A stretch of DNA of 40,338 nucleotides from Bacillota bacterium (GCA_009784665.1 WRBH01000005.1:1-40338); one strand, 5' to 3'; positions 9,297-18,861 are shown, counted from the stretch's first letter. A program made the numbers and translations. Notes: a model not told the origin generated them from the letters alone.

Positions 9297-11459
9297 TTGA
9301 AGAAGTTTGTCAAATTGATTGCGATAGGGTGTATAGTGCTGTCGCTGGCTGTGGTGGGGATGTTGCCAAGTGCTTTGGGATCTGATTCCCAAGCGTCTAT
9401 AGGGATAAGTCCTAACTATCACATCCGTAAAGTTCATAGTCAGGCCTTGTTTAACGAGCATGGCATAAATAATGCTGTCGCGTTGGCATTGAAAGAGATT
9501 ACTGAAGTATTCAGTAGTTCCACAGCATTTGACTTTTCGATGATTGCAATTGGCGAGTTGGGCCTTTTGGTGGAGAATGGGGCGATTTATTTGCGATTAT
9601 TTGATCAAATGGGCGAGGCTCCGACGGGACCATTCATCCAGGATCCAAATCATGAACAGATGTTGTCCCAGTTTACATATCAATGGTGGCAACTTGTTTT
9701 TCTGCAGGACGATGTTTTAACCCTTTGGATGGTAGATCCATATCGCTATGCCGAGTTTGGTGTTGGCTTGGGCTATGAATCGTCTATGGTTCGAGCCCAG
9801 ATGTTAAGTGATCTGGATGATGTCCTCTATTTGTTTCCTGACAAGGTCAAAGATATTATTGTCCCGACAAACAATGTCTCATGGCAGGTTGCCCAGGGAA
9901 ATACATCCGCCAGTGCCAATACATACACAAACCCAGAGGTTCCAGATGATGATTTGATTTGGTTACCCTCTGTTTACGAGATTTACAGCGTGGGAAATCA
10001 AGATGGGTCTCACATAGCGGGCGATATATTGACTAACTCTGGGATTAGGACCGGCCAGTGGGATATGAACGGCTTTGATCGTGGTTTTATCAGTCCGATG
10101 GGACACTCGTGGAGTGCAACTTGGGTTCGCTCGGCTTATTCTGATGGTTGGACGAGAGCAGTGGTCGGCCAAGGAGCAGGTATCTCCATCTCTGGAGCAG
10201 GGGATCTGCAGGGAGTGCGTCCAGCAATTCATATTGATTTGAACGAATTGTTCGAAGAGAGGGCACTGGGTACGCCGGCGAATGTTGCACTTTCAAGTAA
10301 CATTGCCGTAACATGGGATGCGGTACCAAATGCGGTCGGATACCATATTTATGTTGATGGGATAAGGTACACAACAACTGCTATTACAACTCCTAGAACA
10401 TTTGATGTTTCGGGAATTAGGCCAGGTCTGCCTATCCAGGTTCGTGCGATGGCAGCTGTTTCTAATCCATTATTGACTTTCTCGGGGCTGTCTTCATCCG
10501 TTGCCAGGACTCCTGTTGCACTTTCCGCCCCAACGGGTGTGACTGTATCGGGGTCGAATCTGACTTGGAATACCGTGGCAAGTGCGACGGGATACTATGT
10601 TTATGTTAATGGAAATCCTCATTCTCCTGCAACTGGTACGACATTTCCGCTTTCTCTTGATCCAGGAAATTATAACTTGCAAGTCCGTACGATCGGGGAC
10701 GGAAACGAGACGGGGTGGCAAAATTCGGGGCTAAGTCTTGCGGCAACGCATAATGTAAATCCACAGATGAATTCGCCAACAAATTTTACCGCTGTTCGCA
10801 CTGGTGCGAACACCCGGACGCTGACTGCGTCATGGGATGCGGTCACAACAGCCGATGGCCAGACTGGATTTGGCAGCGTAATTGTTGCAACAAGTGGCAT
10901 CACCTATAGGGTATATATGAGTCTCAATAGTGGAGCATTCGAATTTGTGGATACTACGACAGGAACATCTCTTGTTGTTGAATTGCCAGGACCAGGTGAA
11001 TTCGAGTTGCGTATAAGTGCATTAAGTGCCAATACACACATAAAAACAAGTTTATTTAGTCATTCAGCACCTGTTGAAATTCCTCAGGTAAGCCTTGAGA
11101 CTCCTGAAATTTTGGAGGTTGTTGTCTATGGAAATATTGTGTCCTGGAACGCTATTCCAAATGCTATTGGTTACTATATTTATATTGATGGGCAAAAGCA
11201 TAGTCAAAGGATAGCGGGAACTACATTTGATTTATCCACGATTTTGTCTAATGGGGTATTCAATATCCAAGTTCGTGCGATTGGAGATGATATTTGGTAT
11301 ATGAGCTCGGGACTTTCCGCAGTAACGCCACATACCATTTCAGATGATTCAGGAGTGAATTTACTTTGGCTGTGGATTTTGTTAGGGGCGATTGTTCTTC
11401 TTGCCATTATAATTATTCCTGCCCTAATGATACAACGGAAGAGGACAATTACTAGATAA
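9297..11459 (+). CDS. Cell-surface protein: DUF6273-like domain, FN3-like repeats, C-terminal TM anchor
   Basis: WLPSVYE...WVRSAYSDGW...GVRPAIHIDL is DUF6273-like; repeated sxsWdavpnAxGYxIYvdG is FN3-like; C-terminal TM followed by RKR. AGGAGG at 9286-9291 points to TTG at 9297 rather than GTG at 9291. Confidence 0.75.
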   Translation: MKKFVKLIAIGCIVLSLAVVGMLPSALGSDSQASIGISPNYHIRKVHSQALFNEHGINNAVALALKEITEVFSSSTAFDFSMIAIGELGLLVENGAIYLRLFDQMGEAPTGPFIQDPNHEQMLSQFTYQWWQLVFLQDDVLTLWMVDPYRYAEFGVGLGYESSMVRAQMLSDLDDVLYLFPDKVKDIIVPTNNVSWQVAQGNTSASANTYTNPEVPDDDLIWLPSVYEIYSVGNQDGSHIAGDILTNSGIRTGQWDMNGFDRGFISPMGHSWSATWVRSAYSDGWTRAVVGQGAGISISGAGDLQGVRPAIHIDLNELFEERALGTPANVALSSNIAVTWDAVPNAVGYHIYVDGIRYTTTAITTPRTFDVSGIRPGLPIQVRAMAAVSNPLLTFSGLSSSVARTPVALSAPTGVTVSGSNLTWNTVASATGYYVYVNGNPHSPATGTTFPLSLDPGNYNLQVRTIGDGNETGWQNSGLSLAATHNVNPQMNSPTNFTAVRTGANTRTLTASWDAVTTADGQTGFGSVIVATSGITYRVYMSLNSGAFEFVDTTTGTSLVVELPGPGEFELRISALSANTHIKTSLFSHSAPVEIPQVSLETPEILEVVVYGNIVSWNAIPNAIGYYIYIDGQKHSQRIAGTTFDLSTILSNGVFNIQVRAIGDDIWYMSSGLSAVTPHTISDDSGVNLLWLWILLGAIVLLAIIIIPALMIQRKRTITR

Positions 11460-11469
11460 GGCGAAACAG

Positions 11470-11498
11470 TTGACAATATTTGAAAGCCATGGCAAAAT
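11470..11498 (+). promoter_or_regulatory. Promoter inside a terminator-like dyad, leaderless architecture
   Basis: TTGACA (11470-11475), N17, CAAAAT (11493-11498), N5, ATG 11504. Confidence 0.6.
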
Positions 11499-11514
11499 GT
11501 GTCATGGCTTTTTT
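11483..11514 (+). terminator. Intrinsic terminator-like inverted repeat overlapping the next gene's start codon
   Basis: AAAGCCATG (11483-11491) / CATGGCTTT (11503-11511) followed by a run of T. Confidence 0.65.
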
Positions 11515-11968
11515 GAAGAAAAATTGGGCACAATTAATCCTTGTTGCCTTGTGCATCGCTGGGGTGATATTGGCAATTGTGTTGCTGGCTAGGTCGGGCG
11601 AGTTGAATGGAACATCCTTTGCGATGCCGTTCGGGGCACTGAGTTTGTGGGTAGGCTATATCCTGCTTTTCTGTGGGGTAGGATTGATGTTGGTTTTGCG
11701 GATGACCAAATTAAGCAACGGGTACGCACATGCGTTGCTTGTTTTGACTGGGTTATTGGTGACTGTGTTTATGATTGTAGCGATGGCTGATGTAATCGGC
11801 AATTGGGAAAGAGCGTTTGCCGCTCACCCACAAATGACAAGTGATTGGTCGATTCTGGCAATTGCCCCTGTTGTGATTCAATTAATAGTCTTTGGGCTGT
11901 TTCCACTTGTGATCGGGGCTCGCAGGTTATTAAATCACTACCATGTACACAAGGCGAGAAAGAATTAA
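11504..11968 (+). CDS. Four-TM membrane protein, paralog of 6489-6884
   Basis: Start corrected from 11480 to 11504 by alignment to the paralog and by -10 spacing. Confidence 0.75.
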   Translation: MAFLKKNWAQLILVALCIAGVILAIVLLARSGELNGTSFAMPFGALSLWVGYILLFCGVGLMLVLRMTKLSNGYAHALLVLTGLLVTVFMIVAMADVIGNWERAFAAHPQMTSDWSILAIAPVVIQLIVFGLFPLVIGARRLLNHYHVHKARKN

Positions 11969-12571
11969 AAAATACAGCAACCATTCGATAAAGGCAATAA
12001 CAAATAGAGATATCAGGAGCGTATAGACCGCTCCTTTTATTTCACGCCAACGGAACGCAGTTTTAAATCCGTAAAGGCGGGCACACTTGCCACGCTTCAA
12101 GGCAAAGACACATGCTCCCGCAAATACGATTAACAGTATAGTAAATACTATGATATAGGTTATAGCAAACAGCAGTCCATGCACAAAGCCAAACACATCA
12201 ATTATCCAAAAGATGTTTATAACCATCCAAAATGCCCTAAACCCAAGATAAGGGAAGGTCAGCAGCATCGTCCATTTTGTCATGTTAAATAGAATTACAA
12301 GCAATAATCCAAATCCAATATCCAAAAACCGAACAAGGATGAATGTCCAAAGTGATCGATTAGGGGAGGCAACATTTAGAACATTCCCATCTAATAGATG
12401 GTTTGAGATCCAAAGATGGCTAAGCAGTGGATTAAACGCAACAATGATGCCCAGAACAATTCCACCTAATGCAAATAGGCCCAGTAACATCAACAGTTTC
12501 TTGTTCTCGAACCACATTACGCCAACATGATTTTTGAAATTGTAACTCATTCGCCCGAAATGCTTTTTCAC
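11930..12571 (-). CDS. Multi-TM membrane protein, possibly SpoIIM/DUF95-like
   Basis: GTG start; five to six TM segments; overall layout resembles the SpoIIM family. Convergent overlap with 11504-11968. Confidence 0.55.
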   Translation of the reverse strand: MKKHFGRMSYNFKNHVGVMWFENKKLLMLLGLFALGGIVLGIIVAFNPLLSHLWISNHLLDGNVLNVASPNRSLWTFILVRFLDIGFGLLLVILFNMTKWTMLLTFPYLGFRAFWMVINIFWIIDVFGFVHGLLFAITYIIVFTILLIVFAGACVFALKRGKCARLYGFKTAFRWREIKGAVYTLLISLFVIAFIEWLLYFLILSRLVYMVVI

Positions 12572-12576
12572 CTTAT

Positions 12577-13794
12577 ATGTATATGTCGAAAAAAGTTACA
12601 CAGACTATCCTCATGAAGAAAAAGCTATTTGTGATGGGATTGGTGTGCGTGATCGCATGTTGTGCTGTGATGATGCGGCCGTGCTGTGATGGAAGTGCCG
12701 TGATGGCAGCCGATGGAGCGGAGTTGCGAGTGACGGCCAAGGCGGCGTTCTTGATGGAGGCAAACAGCGGCAGAGTATTGTTTAGCCAGGATGCTGATAA
12801 ACAGTTGCCGATTGCTTCTATGGTGAAGATTGGTGTTCTTGCCGTCATTTATGATGCCTTAGAGGCGGGCGAGATAGCTCTGGATGAAATGGTAACTGTA
12901 TCACAGGCTGCCTCAGGAATGGGTGGCAGTCAAGCGTTCCTTGATGCGAACAGTGAGTATTCGGTCGATGAATTGATTAAGTCGATTATCGTGGCTTCAG
13001 CGAATGACAGTTGTGTCGCCCTGGCGGAAAGAATAGCAGGATCTGAATCCGAGTTTGTTAACCGCATGAACGCGTTGGCACAAAGACTGGGAATGACTGG
13101 AACAAATTTCGTGAATGTTACGGGATTACCTGCTCCAGGAGCGGTCAGTACCGCCTCCGATGTTGCAAAGATTTACGCATATACAATGAAGAGCCAATAC
13201 TATGGCAGGCATGAATTGGTTTGGATGTATGACCTTACCCACCCTGGCGGCAGGATAACAGGATTAACAAATACGAACAAGCACACTAGGTTTTTCAATG
13301 GAATTACAGGAGGTAAGACAGGGTTCACCTCAGAGGCAGGGCATTGCTTAGCGGTATCCGCGACTCGGGGTAATTTGAGACCTATTGCAGTAGTTATTGG
13401 GGCAACGGACAGTAAAACGCGTTTTGCCGAAACCGCAAACATGATGAATTATGTGTTTGGGGCGTACCAAAACGAGCTGATTGTATCAAAAGACACTGTA
13501 TTAATTGAAGTTAAGGTTGGAAAATCTATGGTTGACAAAATAGAGTTATTTGCAAGGGATAACTTCTATGACTTGGTTAAAAAAGGCGATAAGTCCCAGC
13601 CAGAAATTCGAATCGAGCCACTAGAGGACATAGCCGCTCCATTAGGAGCCGCAGATGCATTGGGTAAAGTAGTAGTAGTTCGAGAGGGCAAGGCGGTTGC
13701 AGAAATCGACCTAGTTACAGGTATCGATATTGAAAAATTAAACTACTGGACTTCTGTCCAGAAAGTAGCGAGGAAGTTTAAATTGGCGGCTTGA
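12577..13794 (+). CDS. dacF: D-alanyl-D-alanine carboxypeptidase (DacF/PBP5 type)
   Basis: Signal peptide, SMVK (SxxK), SAN (SxN), GGKTGFTSEAG (KTG). Start may instead be ATG 12583 or 12613. Confidence 0.9.
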   Translation: MYMSKKVTQTILMKKKLFVMGLVCVIACCAVMMRPCCDGSAVMAADGAELRVTAKAAFLMEANSGRVLFSQDADKQLPIASMVKIGVLAVIYDALEAGEIALDEMVTVSQAASGMGGSQAFLDANSEYSVDELIKSIIVASANDSCVALAERIAGSESEFVNRMNALAQRLGMTGTNFVNVTGLPAPGAVSTASDVAKIYAYTMKSQYYGRHELVWMYDLTHPGGRITGLTNTNKHTRFFNGITGGKTGFTSEAGHCLAVSATRGNLRPIAVVIGATDSKTRFAETANMMNYVFGAYQNELIVSKDTVLIEVKVGKSMVDKIELFARDNFYDLVKKGDKSQPEIRIEPLEDIAAPLGAADALGKVVVVREGKAVAEIDLVTGIDIEKLNYWTSVQKVARKFKLAA

Positions 13795-14214
13795 TTATAA
13801 CTGTTCCCTGTCGGGATAGGTTTTGTCCAGAATGGTTTCATATTGCAAATAATCTATATCGCATTCTGGGAATGGATTTGGGTTATCACAGCCTTGACAT
13901 ACCATGCTTGAAATAGTGCTTCCTATGTTCCGCAACTCGTGCATGGAGGTGTTGATTATTTCTGTTTGATTGTCACCATAATAAAGAATATTTGTGGCCC
14001 CTGCTGTTTCACACAGGTACATCTCTTCGTCGTATGGATTGTATTGGGTTTTTGCTTGTTCAAGTTTCCGGTTGTGTAAGCACCCCCATACGATATCCGA
14101 GGCTATTTTTCCTTTCAAAGGGCATCTGAGTTCTGGAAGTATTTCAGAAAGGACAGGTATAATATATACCTCTTGAAAAGGTCCTAGTTTATCACTCAAG
14201 AAGAAATTTTTCAT
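13795..14214 (-). CDS. Cys-containing protein of unknown function (139 aa)
   Basis: Promoter TTGACT (14244-14249), N17, TAAAAT (14221-14226), N6, ATG; ORF abuts the dac stop codon. Confidence 0.7.
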   Translation of the reverse strand: MKNFFLSDKLGPFQEVYIIPVLSEILPELRCPLKGKIASDIVWGCLHNRKLEQAKTQYNPYDEEMYLCETAGATNILYYGDNQTEIINTSMHELRNIGSTISSMVCQGCDNPNPFPECDIDYLQYETILDKTYPDREQL

Positions 14215-14279
14215 GGATAGATTTTATCATAAAACACACCCAAAGTCAATATCGCATATATGTAGATATGTTTAGTTTT

Positions 14280-14622
14280 TACAGTAACAGCAGTGGCCAG
14301 CCAATCGCCCAAGCTCGCTCTGAGCGGGAAGAGGCAAGTATACGCAGTCTCCGCGAGGCGTTTGGAAGCATGGAAGGGATAGTAGCCCATAGAGACGAGC
14401 GGCCTGGCGTTTCCGATGCCACCCAGGCCGTTCGGCATATGGTACCCCCAGGGCATAGGCTGGAGGAGCATCACATCCACGAGAATTGTACTCATGGGCG
14501 GCGTCGTAAGCATACGCGAAACATGCCCGAACCCCCACATGATTCGCCATGCAGCCCTCAAGTAGGAGTGGTTGGTTAAAGGTAAACGATTGTAAAAATG
14601 CGTTGTGTAAACGCATTTTTTT
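14280..14622 (+). ncRNA. Candidate structured noncoding RNA of unknown class
   Basis: GC-rich intergenic block; GGCCTGG/CCAGGCC stem (14401-14407/14423-14429) with loop ATGCC (14416-14420) able to pair GGCAT (14434-14438); ends in an intrinsic terminator. Confidence 0.5.
14594..14622 (+). terminator. Intrinsic terminator (near-symmetrical)
   Basis: AAAAATGCGTT-GTGTA-AACGCATTTTTTT. Confidence 0.85.
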
Positions 14623-14637
14623 ATGTATAATTTAGGT

Positions 14638-15381
14638 ATGCCGATAAGAAGAAAAGTGCCACCATCCTCGGAAGGAGACAACAGAGGGGAAAGCCAAATC
14701 GACAGATTCTATGGTGATGCGGCCAAAAATAACCCAGCCAAGTATGATATCAAAAAATCTGGGTCGAAGTCAAAGACCAATGGGCTGTATGAATCAACAG
14801 ATAAAGATAAAGAGGAAGGACAAGAAGAAAGGTCCGAGAAGCCAAAGAAAAAATCCGAAAATATGCAGCGGCTTGAATTTATACAAAACTCTTTGAATCC
14901 CCAGAGGAGCGAGTTTGATGATCACAGATTAAAAAGGTCTTTGGATTGGCTGCGGGCTAATCAGGTACCCTTGCGTTATGAATGTCCGTCGTTGACGGCA
15001 CGAGACGGGTTTCCCTCGCAAATCTTTGTAATGGCTCAAATTGAGGGAAGGTGGCATGATCTTGTAGGTTGGAATTTCGGCGAGGAGATTAGATCAAGAG
15101 GTACAATACAAGCCGCGGATGTGGCGAATCTGCGAGTTGAACATGGTCGTGTATATCGAAGACCTGTTAGCACTAATCAAAGCACAAGAGTCGCCCAAGC
15201 TTTGAATAGTTCAAGCTTAAAGCAAGCAAAGTTCGTGGCGACACAATTGAACTTTGATCGTAAGCAATGGAAAGATAGATATGAATTTGCACCAAAGGAG
15301 CAAAATCTTGTCTTGAAAACACTCTTCTTAATGAGGAAAATGCAGGGTATGGAATTGAGAAATGAAAAGGAGGCATCATGA
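14638..15381 (+). CDS. Charged protein of unknown function, remote paralog of the next gene
   Basis: TTGTGT (14603-14608), N17, TATAAT (14626-14631), N6, ATG 14638; FVMAQIEGRWHDLVGW resembles VIFQARIGGEWVKLGM downstream. Confidence 0.7.
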   Translation: MPIRRKVPPSSEGDNRGESQIDRFYGDAAKNNPAKYDIKKSGSKSKTNGLYESTDKDKEEGQEERSEKPKKKSENMQRLEFIQNSLNPQRSEFDDHRLKRSLDWLRANQVPLRYECPSLTARDGFPSQIFVMAQIEGRWHDLVGWNFGEEIRSRGTIQAADVANLRVEHGRVYRRPVSTNQSTRVAQALNSSSLKQAKFVATQLNFDRKQWKDRYEFAPKEQNLVLKTLFLMRKMQGMELRNEKEAS

Positions 15382-16229
15382 GTAAGACAATCGCAAAAAA
15401 GGTTGAGGATTTTGAAAAGATTCCTGACCGCAAGTTAGAGCTTGCCGAGGATATGTTGAGATCAAAAGTTAGTATTCGTGGCAAATTCAACGAGGGGGTC
15501 AAGTTAAACATAGATGAAATGGCAGATGAGGCAATATTGGAGGCTATTGCAATTTTCAACAAGGAGGAAGGCCTGTCTGATGCTGATGTGGATTTAGAGA
15601 AGGAAGTTGCTTTGATTAAATCGATTTTAAAAGAAAGGAATGAATTCGCCAAGAAGCAAGAGAAAGTTCTAGAGGGCGTTGAAAAAGATGGTCCAGAGTT
15701 TGTTAAAAACAATAAGGAGCTGTATGTAGAGGTTCTGCAAGCGGCGTTCCAGCCCAAGCAGGGTCAGCCCCGTCTAGATCACACAGCAACCCAGTCAGTT
15801 ATAAACAGCCTGCAGTATGCGGATATAGATTTGGGGGTAAGACTGGAGAGGGGTAGAGTTCCAAACGAGCCACAAAAAGTAATTTTCCAGGCTCGCATAG
15901 GTGGCGAGTGGGTAAAGTTAGGTATGGTTGATCGGGAGAACACGCAAGATGTAGGGCGAAAAGAAGTTAAACAAGCAACATCCGCAACAAAAGCAGAGGC
16001 TAATCAAGACAAGTCTGCTCAAGTAGATAAGGTTCTCAAACGCTTATTCCCTGGACTGCATACTGAAGCGGAAAAAGAAGAGCAGGAGAAAGATAAAGCC
16101 GAGAAATACCAGTACGATATGGACTATCCTCCTATGGGGGCCGACATGAGAAGAGAATTTTTACAGACTTTGATGGATTCAAGGGAGATTTTGTCGTCCA
16201 GAGAGCAAGATATCGAGAAATCTGTTTAA
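15378..16229 (+). CDS. Charged protein of unknown function
   Basis: SD AAAGGAGG; ATGA stop/start overlap with the upstream gene. Confidence 0.75.
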   Translation: MSKTIAKKVEDFEKIPDRKLELAEDMLRSKVSIRGKFNEGVKLNIDEMADEAILEAIAIFNKEEGLSDADVDLEKEVALIKSILKERNEFAKKQEKVLEGVEKDGPEFVKNNKELYVEVLQAAFQPKQGQPRLDHTATQSVINSLQYADIDLGVRLERGRVPNEPQKVIFQARIGGEWVKLGMVDRENTQDVGRKEVKQATSATKAEANQDKSAQVDKVLKRLFPGLHTEAEKEEQEKDKAEKYQYDMDYPPMGADMRREFLQTLMDSREILSSREQDIEKSV

Positions 16230-16234
16230 AACGC

Positions 16235-16263
16235 TTGGCAAGCCTGAATACCTATAGTATACT
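16235..16263 (+). promoter_or_regulatory. sigma70-type promoter of ABC operon
   Basis: TTGGCA (16235-16240), N17, TATACT (16258-16263). Confidence 0.7.
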
Positions 16264-16289
16264 TGGTCTGTTACTGGAGGTAACTCATA

Positions 16290-17171
16290 TTGGCAACACT
16301 TAAAGTTCAAAATTTATTCAAACATTACAAAAACGCAAAATACATCTCCGCAAGAAATATCTCTTTTGAGGTTCAGGAAGGTGAGATTTTTGGGTTCTTG
16401 GGAATAAATGGTGCAGGTAAATCAACAACTATAAAGTCTATCACGGGCATAATCCCGTTTACAGCGGGCAAAGTGGAAATATGCGGGGCAGATCTGAGCG
16501 ACGACCCAATGACCGCCAAGTCCAACTTTGGCTTTGTCCCTGACAACCACGCGGTATATGACAAACTGACTGGCGTTGAATATGTTAATTATTTGGCGGA
16601 CTTGTACAAAGTCCCATCAGAGGAAAGAAAAGAAAGGTTTGAATCCCTCTGTAAAATCTTTAACATGGAGCATGCTGTGAATAATCAAATCATGAGCTAC
16701 TCCCACGGGATGAAGCAAAAGATTTCAATTATAGGAGCCTTAATTCATTCGCCGAAGTTGTGGATTTTGGATGAACCTATGGTTGGTCTTGATCCACAAT
16801 CCATTTTCGAGGTTAAAAATTACATGCGAGAATACGCAAGAGCCGGAAATTCGGTCTTTTTCAGTAGTCATAATTTGGATACCGTCGAGCGTCTTTGTGA
16901 CCGTGCTGTTATCGTTCATGGTGGTCGTATAATCAAGGAAATCGACCTTGCTGAGTATCGCAAAAAGAAAATTGATCTAGAGAAAGAATTTATCGAAATC
17001 ACCCAAGCAGAGACAAAGAAGCAAAACGAGCACAAAGCAGAAATGAAAAAAAGAGAAGAAGAACTAGCCGAACAATACGGTCGTATAAAGGCATCACGAA
17101 TGATTATCAACGAAGTAAAAGAGGAGTTAATTAATGAAATCAATTTGGACTCTGATAAAGATCCAGTTTAA
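16290..17171 (+). CDS. ABC transporter ATP-binding protein
   Basis: GINGAGKSTT (Walker A), YSHGMKQK (signature), LWILDEP (Walker B); TTG start with GGAGGT upstream. Confidence 0.93.
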   Translation: MATLKVQNLFKHYKNAKYISARNISFEVQEGEIFGFLGINGAGKSTTIKSITGIIPFTAGKVEICGADLSDDPMTAKSNFGFVPDNHAVYDKLTGVEYVNYLADLYKVPSEERKERFESLCKIFNMEHAVNNQIMSYSHGMKQKISIIGALIHSPKLWILDEPMVGLDPQSIFEVKNYMREYARAGNSVFFSSHNLDTVERLCDRAVIVHGGRIIKEIDLAEYRKKKIDLEKEFIEITQAETKKQNEHKAEMKKREEELAEQYGRIKASRMIINEVKEELINEINLDSDKDPV

Positions 17172-18861
17172 ATCTAGGGTCGCATTAAAAAAAGAAAAAA
17201 CCACTAGAGAAAGGATAAAGTTCGGACTGACAGTTGCCTTACTCTTAGGTGTTTTTGGTGCATTTATATTTCTTTACTACTTATTCGCTGGGCAGTTTAT
17301 AGACACAATTAACCCTGAGGCGAATGATCTAAGTTATCCATTTCTTGTTTTTACAATTTTATTCTTTCAGGCTATACAGACTGTGTTTTTAATACCCTCG
17401 CTGCTCAAGCGGCTTGACATAAACAATGAAAGAGAATTATTATTAAAATTGCCTGTATCGCACAAGCAGATATTTGCATCAAAAGTAATAGTTGCATATA
17501 TTCTTGAAGTTTTATTTGCGGTTGTGTTGCTGTTGCCGATTCTAATAGCTTTTGGAATCGCATCAAGTATGCACTGGGGATTTTATTTGTATATTCCACT
17601 TATTTTGCTGTTTGCACCCGCATTGCCGTTCTTCGTTGCATCGCTATTGCTGTATCCTGCGATGAAGTTGGTCCAATTAATGAAATCAAGAGCGATCTTG
17701 ACTTCGCTTGGATTCCTGATTGGGCTTATTGGCGGAATGGCCCTATATATCTTTGTCATGAATACAATTGTTGGGCATCTAACCGCCGAAGGGAATTTCC
17801 GTCTAACCCTAAACAATAATGTTACGGGAATACGAAACACCGCAGATCTTTTCTTCCCCCAGCGGTTGTTTGCAAATTTGGTAGGTGCTGACGCGATTAC
17901 AGCCCTTTGGAGTTTCTTTGCAATTTTGGGTGGTAGTGCCTTGTTCATGGCATTATCCTATTTCATAGGCAGCCTCGCCTATAAACAATCATACCAAGAC
18001 GAGCGATCGGGCTTTAACGCAAAGACAACGCCAAATAGCTTCAAGCAAGGCAGTCCAAGGAAAGCGACCCTGACGAAGGAAATTAAGAACATTTTCAGAA
18101 GTTCAAACTATACTTTCCAGTTGTTCCTTGTTGTAATTATTACGCCGATGATTGTATTTTTCGTGGATAGGATTTCCTCGGCGACTTTCTTTGAAAGTCT
18201 GCGAATACAGCAACAGGCTGACAACGCAGGCAGTGTAGGTTTTGGTATAGCATTATTTGTTTTGATGATTTTAATACCATTGTCTGCCAGCTTCGCGGCA
18301 TCAAATATAACAAGAGAGGGACATAATGTTTATCACACGAAGTTGATACCCCAGCCATTTCGTACGCAAATCCTAACCAAATTCTTTATAGTATTTGTGC
18401 CAGTTGCTGTATCGGCGATAATTTCTGTAGGAGTCTTGATGATTCCGCACCAGCCCGATCCAATTGCTCAGATTACTGTGCATCTTGGAATGTTAGATGC
18501 ACTATTTCTGTTATTCGTAGCTCTTTGTATGACCGCTGGCTATGTTGCTCTTGGTACCTATCTTGATATTAAAAGACCACTATCTAATCAAGTAGGTGAG
18601 GGGGAATTAACCCGTTCAACGCCAAATATAAACTTTGTTATGGCACTTGGGATCGTTATTGGTTCAGCGATTGGGATCTTGACAATTTTTGGTAACTTTG
18701 CACATTTGTTTGAACATGCACATGGATTTGTCAGGTTTATTACCAGCGTAGGGCTATACTCCCAGTGGATATTCTTCTGTTTTGCGGCACTATTTGCCGT
18801 GGGAATGTGTGCGTTATTGTTTGTTGATGGACCGAAGAAATATGGGAGGTTGGAACAGTGA
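17134..18861 (+). CDS. ABC transporter permease (ABC-2-like exporter)
   Basis: About 12 hydrophobic segments; overlaps the ATPase gene. Confidence 0.85.
   Translation: MKSIWTLIKIQFKSRVALKKEKTTRERIKFGLTVALLLGVFGAFIFLYYLFAGQFIDTINPEANDLSYPFLVFTILFFQAIQTVFLIPSLLKRLDINNERELLLKLPVSHKQIFASKVIVAYILEVLFAVVLLLPILIAFGIASSMHWGFYLYIPLILLFAPALPFFVASLLLYPAMKLVQLMKSRAILTSLGFLIGLIGGMALYIFVMNTIVGHLTAEGNFRLTLNNNVTGIRNTADLFFPQRLFANLVGADAITALWSFFAILGGSALFMALSYFIGSLAYKQSYQDERSGFNAKTTPNSFKQGSPRKATLTKEIKNIFRSSNYTFQLFLVVIITPMIVFFVDRISSATFFESLRIQQQADNAGSVGFGIALFVLMILIPLSASFAASNITREGHNVYHTKLIPQPFRTQILTKFFIVFVPVAVSAIISVGVLMIPHQPDPIAQITVHLGMLDALFLLFVALCMTAGYVALGTYLDIKRPLSNQVGEGELTRSTPNINFVMALGIVIGSAIGILTIFGNFAHLFEHAHGFVRFITSVGLYSQWIFFCFAALFAVGMCALLFVDGPKKYGRLEQ

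Noticed and set aside
9291-9299. GTG 9291 as start of the DUF6273/FN3 protein
   Set aside because: It overlaps the AGGAGG itself; TTG 9297 has proper SD spacing.
14268-14616. Overlapping ORFs on both strands (103 aa +, 114 aa -)
   Set aside because: No SD, no leaderless spacing to a -10, odd composition, and the region is better explained by a structured RNA ending in a terminator.
15173-15757. 194-aa minus-strand ORF
   Set aside because: Ser-rich antisense shadow of the two plus-strand genes; no start signals.
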